Shown: positions 1-7,000 of the stretch, one piece after another
Layout: each line of letters opens with the position of its first letter
How positions within the stretch are numbered: the stretch's first letter is position 1
Assembly (NCBI GenBank): GCA_024401915.1
Contig: JAKSKA010000045.1
Location: forward strand, 1 to 9,298
Source of the DNA: Bacteroidales bacterium
GTDB lineage: Bacteria > Bacteroidota > Bacteroidia > Bacteroidales > UBA932
DNA: 9,298 bases
Reading direction: 5' to 3'
The notes under the pieces: generated by a model
The model's input: the letters and a program-made list of their open reading frames with translations, nothing else
Databases searched by the model: none
Told to the model about the DNA's origin: nothing
Program-made: the position numbers and the translations under genes

Positions 1-24
1 TTAGTGTCAACCATTTTAATAAAC

Positions 25-61
25 AAAAAAAGTGCAACAACGTTGACGCTGCTGCACTTTT
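25..61 (-). terminator. Intrinsic terminator downstream of ppdK
   Basis: On the minus strand a 15-bp stem (bases 47-61 pairing with 28-42, including two G-T wobbles) closes a TCAA tetraloop at 43-46. It is followed by a run of seven T (minus strand, 31-25). It begins 20 bases past the ppdK stop codon, the expected place to end that transcript. Four T (58-61) flank the stem on the plus strand, so it might also work weakly in the other direction. Stem, loop and T tract are seen directly; function is inferred. Confidence 0.93.
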
Positions 62-80
62 CCTTTAATATTTGAACGTA

Positions 81-2804
81 TTAGTTGTTCTGCTTGATTG
101 CTGCCTGAGCGGCTGCGAGGCGTGCGATAGGCACACGGAAAGGAGAACAGCTTACGTAGTCGAGACCGATACGGTTGAAGAAGTTGATGGAATCGGGATC
201 TCCACCGTGCTCGCCACAGATACCGCACTTGAGGTCGGAACGCTTGCTGCGGCCTGCCTGTACTCCGTGCTCGACGAGCTTGCCGACACCCTTGACGTCG
301 ATGGTCTGGAAAGGATCCGCATCGAGGATCTTGTTTCCGAGGTAGTCACCCATAAAGGTGCCTACGTCGTCACGGCTGAAGCCGAAGGTCATCTGGGTGA
401 GGTCGTTGGTACCGAAGCTGAAGAACTCTGCGGTACGGGCCATCCTCTCTGCGGTGAGGGCCGCGCGGGGGATCTCGATCATAGTACCGAAGTGGTAGTT
501 GATCTGCTGGCCTGTAGCGTTCTCAACCTCTACGCGCACCTTCTCGCAGTGTGCCTTCTGGAACTCGAGCTCGCGTGCGGAACCGGTGACCGGGAGCATA
601 ATCTCGGGCTGAGGGTTGCATCCTGCTGCCTGGAGCTCCGCCGTAGCGGTGAAGATAGCCCTGTACTGGGTCTCGGCGATGAGAGCATAGGTAACGTGGA
701 GACGTACTCCGCGGTGACCCATCATAGGATTGACCTCGTGGAGGTTCTCGCCGCGCTTGTCGACTTCCTCGACGCTGATGCCGAGGTCGCTTGCAAGCTC
801 TGCCCTCTTGTCCTCGCTCTTCGGCACGAACTCGTGGAGAGGCGGGTCGAGGAGACGGAAGACGACGGGCTTGCCGTCCATTATCTTGAGTGTGCTCTTC
901 ACGGAAGCCTTGATGAAAGGCTCGAGCTCGAGAAGGGCGTCCTTGCGCTCTTCATCCGTGTTGCACATAATCATCTTGCGGAGTTTTGCGAGAGGGGTCT
1001 CGCTGTTCTTGCCGTAGAACATATGCTCGATACGGAAGAGGCCGATTCCCTCGGCGCCGAACGAGAGGGCGCGGCTTGCATCCTCGGGAGTGTCGGCGTT
1101 GGTGCGGATTCCAAGACGGCGGTACTTGTCAACGATGGACATGAACTTGATGAAGAGAGGATTCTCGGAAGCGTCCATAGTGTCGATCTTCTCGGCATAG
1201 ACGGCGCCCTTGGCTCCATTGAGGGAGAACCACTCGCCTTCCTTGTAAACCTTGTCGCTGCCTGCGAAGGAAACGGTCTTGTCCTCGAAGTTGATCTTCA
1301 TCGACTCGCAACCTACGATACAGCACTTGCCCCATCCACGTGCAACGAGAGCGGCGTGAGAGGTCATACCTCCACGGGTGGTGAGGATACCGGCGGAAGC
1401 GCGCATACCCTCGATGTCCTCAGGTGAGGTCTCCTCACGGATGAGGATGGTCTTCTTGCCTGCTGCAGCGGCTGCCATAGCGGCCTCGGAGGTGAAGACG
1501 ATGGTTCCGACGGCTCCGCCCGGAGATGCGGGAAGGCCCTTTGCAACTACAGTCGCCTTCTTCTCGGATGCAGGGTCGAGGATAGGGTGGAGGATCTCGT
1601 CAAGCTGGGAAGGAGAAACGCGCATTACGGCGGTCTTCTCGTCGATCATACCCTCACCGAGCATATCCATTGCCATCTGGAGGGCGGCGATACCAGTACG
1701 CTTGCCGATACGGCACTGGAGCATATAGAGCTGCTTGTCCTGGATGGTGAATTCGATATCCTGCATATCGTGGAAGTGGGACTCGAGACGCTTGCGGATT
1801 TCGTCAAGCTCCTTGTAAACCTCGGGCATTGCGGTCTCGAGGGATGCGAGGTGCTTGTTCTGCTCGCTCTTGGTAGCCTCGTTCAGAGGGTGCGGGGTGC
1901 GGATGCCGGCAACGACGTCCTCGCCCTGCGCGTTGATGAGCCACTCTCCATAGAACTTGTTGTCTCCGTTGGCCGGGTTACGGCTGAATGCAACACCAGT
2001 TGCGGAGGTCTCGCCCATATTGCCGAATACCATTGACTGCACGTTCACTGCCGTGCCCCAGTCATCGGGAATCTTCTCGATGCGGCGGTAAGCGATTGCA
2101 CGCTTGCCGTTCCAGGACTTGAACACGCCGCCGATGGAGCCCCAGAGCTGGGCTTCTGCGGAATCAGGGAACTCGACGCCGAGGACTTCCTTGATACGGA
2201 CCTTGAACTGCTCTGCGAGTTCCTTGAGCTCATCGGCAGTGATTTCGGTGTCGGACTTGTAGCCCTTGGCTTCCTTGAGGTCGGCCATCATACGGTCGAG
2301 CTGCTGGCGGATACCCTGTCCGTCCGCGGGCTCGATGCCCTCGGCCTTCTCCATAACGACGTCTGAATACATCATTATGAGACGACGGTATGCGTCATAT
2401 ACGAAACGGGGGTTGCCCGTCTTCTCGATCATTCCGGGGATGGTGGCGGAGCAGAGACCGATATTGAGGATGGTATCCATCATACCGGGCATAGAGCTGC
2501 GCGCACCACTGCGGCAGCTTACGAGAAGGGGATCGTTCTTGTCTCCGAACTTCTTGCCCATAAGTTTCTCGGTTGCTGCAAGAGCTTCTGCAACATCCCT
2601 CTTGAGTTCATCGGAATAGCCTCCGCCGAGCTGATAATACTCAGCGCAGCACTCGGTTGTAATAGTGAAACCTGCGGGAACCGGCATTCCAAGACGGCTC
2701 ATCTCCGCAAGGTTGGCTCCTTTTCCACCAAGGAGCTCTCTCATTGAACCATCGCCTTCAGCGGTCTTGCCGCCAAAACGATAGACTCTTTTTTTCTCTT
2801 CCAT
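81..2804 (-). CDS. ppdK: Pyruvate phosphate dikinase
   Basis: This 907-residue cytoplasmic enzyme interconverts pyruvate + ATP + phosphate and PEP + AMP + diphosphate. In anaerobes it commonly serves PPi-linked glycolysis or gluconeogenesis at the PEP/pyruvate node. The N-terminal ATP-grasp domain has the glycine-rich GGKGAN (Lys28), CRSGA (Arg98), EFTI (Glu351) and QCR (363-365) motifs. The central swivelling domain has GGMTSHAA with the phosphorylated His483; Thr481 is the position modified by PPDK regulatory protein where that exists. The C-terminal TIM-barrel has GLFRIEH (Arg591), RLLDPP (Arg650), IEIPRA (Glu777), GTNDLTQ and CGICGEHGG with catalytic Cys863. It is about 30 residues longer than the Clostridium symbiosum enzyme. 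From remembered motif spacing, roughly 20 extra residues lie in the ATP-grasp domain, perhaps near 308-325. The start at 2804 fits because the family's N-terminal YRFGGKTAEG segment follows directly. There is no Shine-Dalgarno, only an A-rich leader. A strong terminator follows, and a 79-base gap separates it from the gene upstream. All motifs are intact and no frameshift is seen. Confidence 0.98.
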   Translation of the reverse strand: MEEKKRVYRFGGKTAEGDGSMRELLGGKGANLAEMSRLGMPVPAGFTITTECCAEYYQLGGGYSDELKRDVAEALAATEKLMGKKFGDKNDPLLVSCRSGARSSMPGMMDTILNIGLCSATIPGMIEKTGNPRFVYDAYRRLIMMYSDVVMEKAEGIEPADGQGIRQQLDRMMADLKEAKGYKSDTEITADELKELAEQFKVRIKEVLGVEFPDSAEAQLWGSIGGVFKSWNGKRAIAYRRIEKIPDDWGTAVNVQSMVFGNMGETSATGVAFSRNPANGDNKFYGEWLINAQGEDVVAGIRTPHPLNEATKSEQNKHLASLETAMPEVYKELDEIRKRLESHFHDMQDIEFTIQDKQLYMLQCRIGKRTGIAALQMAMDMLGEGMIDEKTAVMRVSPSQLDEILHPILDPASEKKATVVAKGLPASPGGAVGTIVFTSEAAMAAAAAGKKTILIREETSPEDIEGMRASAGILTTRGGMTSHAALVARGWGKCCIVGCESMKINFEDKTVSFAGSDKVYKEGEWFSLNGAKGAVYAEKIDTMDASENPLFIKFMSIVDKYRRLGIRTNADTPEDASRALSFGAEGIGLFRIEHMFYGKNSETPLAKLRKMIMCNTDEERKDALLELEPFIKASVKSTLKIMDGKPVVFRLLDPPLHEFVPKSEDKRAELASDLGISVEEVDKRGENLHEVNPMMGHRGVRLHVTYALIAETQYRAIFTATAELQAAGCNPQPEIMLPVTGSARELEFQKAHCEKVRVEVENATGQQINYHFGTMIEIPRAALTAERMARTAEFFSFGTNDLTQMTFGFSRDDVGTFMGDYLGNKILDADPFQTIDVKGVGKLVEHGVQAGRSKRSDLKCGICGEHGGDPDSINFFNRIGLDYVSCSPFRVPIARLAAAQAAIKQNN

Positions 2805-2817
2805 TTGTTGTATGTTT

Positions 2818-2869
2818 AAAACTTAAATTTCGCGGCGCGAATTTACTAATTTTTTTTGTAATTCGGAAA
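2818..2869 (-). promoter_or_regulatory. Candidate ppdK promoter region
   Basis: The 79-base gap before ppdK is AT-rich and holds two imperfect matches to the Bacteroidota promoter pattern (TTTG, about 20 bases, TAnnTTTG). One is TTTC at 2869-2866 and TAAATTCG at 2845-2838, with a 20-base spacer. The other is TAAGTTTT at 2825-2818, with no -33 partner at the right distance. Neither is perfect. The gap shows no terminator for the upstream gene, so read-through is equally possible. Sequences are seen; promoter activity is inference. Confidence 0.3.
2829..2841. promoter_or_regulatory. GC-rich dyad upstream of ppdK (possible operator)
   Basis: A perfect 6-bp inverted repeat, TTCGCG-G-CGCGAA on the plus strand, is centred on one base. 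It extends outward as an AAATT/AATTT match if one base is allowed to bulge. It stands out in an otherwise AT-rich gap, 25 to 37 bases before the ppdK start codon, and overlaps the end of one candidate -7 element. The one-base centre makes a tight hairpin poor, and no T tract follows on the minus strand. A protein-binding site or a short 5'-UTR stem is therefore likelier than a terminator. Function unknown. Confidence 0.3.
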
Positions 2870-2883
2870 TCCTTGACTTCGGG

Positions 2884-3984
2884 CTAGTCTTCGCCTTCCG
2901 CGTTGAGCATCAGCGATTCGAGTATCGTCTGTATGCCGCTGCGGTCCGGAGCCGTGAAGGAAAGGCGTCCGTTCCCGACAGACGGGTGTCCCAGAGGGAA
3001 GAAGGCCACATCCTGAAGGAGCAGCTCGGCATCGAGGTAATCGAAATCCGAATCGCGGATCTGGATGACAGCCCCTGGCAGCTGGGCAAAAAGCAGCCTC
3101 ACGATATTGTCCTCCCCGGAGGAATGCCTCAGGTCGGAAAGGTCGGCCGAAAGACCGGTGCCGCCACTGCACATACGGCCGAGTGCAGCCGCAAGCCCGC
3201 CATCGCCGACAGTCGAAGCCGCTATCACGACGCCGTCCTCGACCAGTTCCCGGACAACCTCGTAGCAGTCGATGAAATAATCCGGGTCGTCAATCTGCGG
3301 ACAGACTCCGCCACCCTTGCCGAGTCTCCAGGCAAGTAGCGACCCGCCCAGGCGGTAGTCGGAGGTATCGAACGGTATATAAACGACCCAGCTGCTGCCA
3401 TCCGGCACGAAGGTCCCGGGCAGCGTTCTCGTCCCGCACAGTTCCGGTGTACCGACGAATTCGGTCTCGAAGCAGTCATCCTCAGCCCCGTTGCGGCCCG
3501 AAAGCTGTGCGGAAGCAGCAACCGACGCAGTGTCGCCGTCGCTGCAGCTGAAACCGTCGAGAGTGATTCCCAGCCCGTCCACATATTCCGAAGCAGCCCG
3601 TGCCGATTCATAAAAAGCCGCCTGCGAGCCCACTGCGGACCCGTTCCAGCGCCAGTCAAGGCGCAGCGAGAGATTCCCGAGCCTGAAATGTCCGTCCTTC
3701 CAGAGCGCATCGATCAGAGCCGACGCAATCACGGAGCGTGTCCTGTGGGACGCGAACGGTAGTGAAAGCGGAGTGGCTCCTGTTGCCACGAGAGCGAGAT
3801 AATCCGGAACGGCCGAAGCATCCCAGGTATGGGTCTCCAGGGCCGGGTCCACGCTCTCGTCTATGATGGTGCCGCACTCCCCGGCCGTATCCGGGGCGGA
3901 GGGGCAGACCGACGAAAGCAGGCGCTCAGGCGTGGAGTCCTGCGGGACGCCGTCGATTATGTACTTGGAGCCAAGAAGGTTCAT
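2884..3984 (-). CDS. Stand-alone PurL C-terminal-half-like protein (AIR synthase-related), possibly a pseudoenzyme
   Basis: This 366-residue protein has no signal peptide or membrane segment. It resembles the second AIRS-type module of the long-form FGAM synthase PurL, which makes formylglycinamidine ribotide in purine synthesis. Visible correspondences are VATGATPLSL (66-75), RLGGSLLAWRLG (211-222, PurL LGxxxLA), a helix with VVRELVEDG (243-251), DGGLAAAL (261-268) and LFAQLPGAVIQIR (298-310, PurL ELGAVIQVR). The full enzyme is about 1200-1300 residues; the first ATP-binding half and the glutaminase are missing here, so it cannot be a complete amidotransferase. Catalytic motifs look eroded: PurL's HDxSDGGL reads STVGDGGL, and the GKDS segment appears as DGFS (about 143-146). 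The start at 3984 is the first Met after the upstream stop and lies 27 bases past the macroglobulin gene, with no Shine-Dalgarno. The protein is acidic. Homology is from remembered PurL sequence. A regulator or structural relic is possible, and no activity can be assigned. Confidence 0.85.
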   Translation of the reverse strand: MNLLGSKYIIDGVPQDSTPERLLSSVCPSAPDTAGECGTIIDESVDPALETHTWDASAVPDYLALVATGATPLSLPFASHRTRSVIASALIDALWKDGHFRLGNLSLRLDWRWNGSAVGSQAAFYESARAASEYVDGLGITLDGFSCSDGDTASVAASAQLSGRNGAEDDCFETEFVGTPELCGTRTLPGTFVPDGSSWVVYIPFDTSDYRLGGSLLAWRLGKGGGVCPQIDDPDYFIDCYEVVRELVEDGVVIAASTVGDGGLAAALGRMCSGGTGLSADLSDLRHSSGEDNIVRLLFAQLPGAVIQIRDSDFDYLDAELLLQDVAFFPLGHPSVGNGRLSFTAPDRSGIQTILESLMLNAEGED

Positions 3985-3989
3985 ATATG

Positions 3990-3997
3990 CAAAAATA
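3990..3997 (-). promoter_or_regulatory. Bacteroidota-type -7 element before the PurL-like gene
   Basis: The minus strand reads TATTTTTG at 3997-3990, an exact match to the TAnnTTTG consensus for the primary sigma factor of Bacteroidota. It ends five bases before the ATG at 3984, so initiation would fall at or next to the start codon and give a leaderless or nearly leaderless mRNA. No TTTG was found at the usual 19-21 base distance upstream, which lies inside the end of the macroglobulin gene. The match could be chance in this AT-rich gap. Confidence 0.3.
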
Positions 3998-4011
3998 GCA
4001 ATTTTCCGCTA

Positions 4012-7000
4012 TTATTCAGCCGTGGACACGCGAATCTTCGCGGGAGCATCGGAATTTGCGCGATAATGCGGCGCATACAGCGATTCGATGACGGGTACTG
4101 CACAGCTGAACACTCCGCGGCAGACTGCATAATACTCCTCGGAGACGGTCGTGTTCTCCTCCGGATAGCTGTCGAACCAGAACTCGCTGCGGTCCGCAAG
4201 CACGCTGCGGTAGCCTGGCGTCGCACAATTAGCCCCGCCGAACCAGCCGCCGCAGATTCCGGAAAGCTGGTCCACGGGCCTGAGGCAGGATGGTCTCGTC
4301 GCAGTGAGCCTTATGAAACTGCGGTTCTCCTCGTTCCAGATGCGATATTCCGTGCGCACCCTGTCGCCCGCCTCGATGACATCGCCGTCAGCGAGTTCCT
4401 TCCAGTTCCCGGACCTCTTGACGAAGTTCCTGACCTCCAGGCGCATCCCGTTCCCGGCCGCGCGGATGTCGGAATAAGGCAGGCTATAGTCCGCACTCAG
4501 AACGAGCACGACTGCATCCTTCACTCTCGCGCTGCCCTCTGCCACGCATACCAGCGCGGAAAGGCTTGCAGGGTCGCTGCCCCATTTCTGCGTCTCCTTC
4601 TGAACCATCAGCCAGAGGCGGACATCATCCGCGACAGCGGACGCCTGGGGGTTGCCGGAAGCGTCAAGGGTGCGGCAGACCATCACGTGGGCATACAGTT
4701 CGCTTTCCAGGAGGCCGCGCCAGGGCATCACCGCATTGGGATAGTATTTCCCGCCGGAGACATGGTCTACTGCGTATTGCAACAGGGAATTGACATCCTT
4801 GTCCATCGAGCGCGTCACCCGCTGGAGGGTCTGGCCGCCGATGCCCAGCCTGTCGGCAAGGCGCACCCCCTCATCGGAAGCCGACAGCAGCTGCAGGGTC
4901 CTGATTCTGCGGGCCTTGTCCAATATCTGTCCGTTCAATCCACGGGCTCCGGAAGGCACTAGGGCGTTCTGGACATCCTTCTTGAAAGCGGCCAGCCTTT
5001 TTGCTTCCACGCCCTTGAAATCCGGGAGCCCGGAGGGATGGAGAGCCCTTATATAAAGGTATTGCGGCAAGGTGACGGGGCACCCCGACGCGGTTTCGGG
5101 CAGCACGGAACGGTCAAGGTATGAGATGGCCGCGCCAAGCTGCGCCTCGCTGATCGCCTCATAAGCGCCTTCGAGCACCACTGCGGTGACGAGAGGTGAG
5201 GATTTCATACCGGGGAACCAGCCAAAGCCGCCATCCGCATTGATGCAGGCGCGAAGCCTCTTCTCGAGCATCGCGACATCGCAGGATGACTCCTTTCCGA
5301 GCAGTTCCATAAGCTTGTGTGCCTGATAGATACGTGTCAGGGATACGGCGTTCGCCGCATCTCCGAGAACGATTTCGGCGGGAAGCGCCTCCTCCAGCAT
5401 CTTCCCTATCGGGCGGATGGACAGCTGCGCCTTGTCCGCACTGACATTCACGAACTCCTTGCGCAGTTTTGACACAAGGGCCTCCTTGTCGGCTCCGCCA
5501 GGAAGAAGCGCCGAATGCGACTCCGTCATCTTCTGCTCGGCAGCGACGACGGGAACGGTGACAAACAGTGCGTCCGAACCGTCCGAAGCCGAATCTGCGA
5601 CGAAGTCCACCCTCACACCAAGGGTGCTGAACCCGTGGACCGGAAGCGTACACTCGAAAGCTGTGGACGACATTGCCGGAACGACGACACGGCTCGTGGC
5701 GACGTGCCGCACGGGGCAGACGTTCACGTCCTTTCCGTCATAGAACCTTACCGCCACGCGGCCGGGCACATCCCGTCCGGTGCTGTTGGACAGCGAGATG
5801 CGCGGTGTCCATTCATCGCCCTCACAGAGCTGCAGAGGCAGAGCGAGGTCCACCTTCACCGGTATGCTGACCACCATTTCGCGGCGCAGCACCGAACTGC
5901 GCATATCCTTGTCGTGGGCAAAAAGCTGGACAACGAAGGTCGAAAGCTCGCCGCCCGTCTCGAAAGGAAGGTCGGCAAGGCCGTCGGAGTCCGTATGGAT
6001 AGCGGGCAGCCAGGCAAGGGTACGGGAAAAGTCGGAACGGAGCTCCGGAGCCTCTGCAGCCTCCTCGACGCTGCCGTTGTCGAGCATCGCCTTCGAGTTG
6101 GAGACAGCGACGCCGTCCGACATAGCCATTGATTCCTCCGCCCTCATCGATGCCAGCTTGAGTCCGCCTCCGGCGCGCCCCCAAATGCGGTTGGAGCTGG
6201 AATGGGAGCCGTTCACACAACTATATGGCACGTACAGTTCACCGCCGGTACGGGAGCGGTAGGCGTTCCAGACATTGGAACGGAAGGCCTCGCTCCGCTT
6301 GTCGAAAATCGTTGCGGCGCACTGGACGTTCTTCCCGGAAGCGATCTGGAACGTATAGCGGTTCATCGGCCGCGTGCGGTCCTCGAAACGGCTGAACGAG
6401 AGCGGAAGGGCTTCTTCATCTTCTCCCGGCCGGGTATTGAAACCGAAAAGGAACTCCTCGTCGTCCTTGAAGAAGAGCAGGTTGATGTAAAGTTCCGAAG
6501 AACGGTCCTTTCCGCCCCCCATTGTAATCTTCCGCAGCACAGCCGATGAAGCGGGGGATTCCATCTCGATAATACGGCTATCGAGGAGCTTCGCATCAGG
6601 CCCCATCATTTCCGCAGAGAGCCAGGTCTTTCCACTGGAAGCCACGAAAACCGAAGTCGGATCGGAGGCGTCGCGATGGAAATAGGAAAGCACGCGGAAA
6701 GGTATCACCTCCTCCCATTCCCGGACCTTTGCGAAATCCAGGTTGGACTTCTTCCTGTACTCCGTTCCGTCATCCGCCTTAACGAGAGCCTCCATCTCGA
6801 GCCTGTAAAGGCCGGAAGGGAGGAAGGATATGTCCACATTGACAGCCTTCCCGGCCTCCGCAGAGCCCTCGGAGTACTTCTTGCCGTCCTTCCCGAGGAG
6901 CGAGTATTTAATGGTGCCGCGGTCTACGCTGGTCCTGAACACGGCATCGAGCCTCTCGTCATTGACAAGGGTCCTGTATTCCCCGTCAGGCAACCTCAAT

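Noticed and set aside
1..14. A possible start (ATG at 14-12, minus strand) of another gene running off the left edge
   Set aside because: Only four or five codons are visible, with no similarity to judge. It could equally be spacer after the ppdK terminator.
72..1427. A 451-codon open frame on the plus strand opposite ppdK
   Set aside because: It lies antisense to the well-supported ppdK. Its translation is repetitive in Leu, Glu and Val with no recognisable domain, as expected from the complement of a GC-biased gene.
1460..1490. Repetitive GC-rich tract coding for a polyalanine stretch in PPDK
   Set aside because: It encodes a short Ala run (residues 441-448) in the linker before the swivelling domain. 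It is in frame and looks like ordinary linker composition, not a repeat element.
2829..2857. Plus-strand dyad followed by an eight-T run as a terminator
   Set aside because: The T run starts about seven bases after the stem, the stem has a one-base centre, and there is no plus-strand gene for it to serve.
3829..4962. A 377-codon plus-strand open frame across the PurL-like/macroglobulin junction
   Set aside because: It is antisense to two supported genes, spans their junction, and has no recognisable motif.
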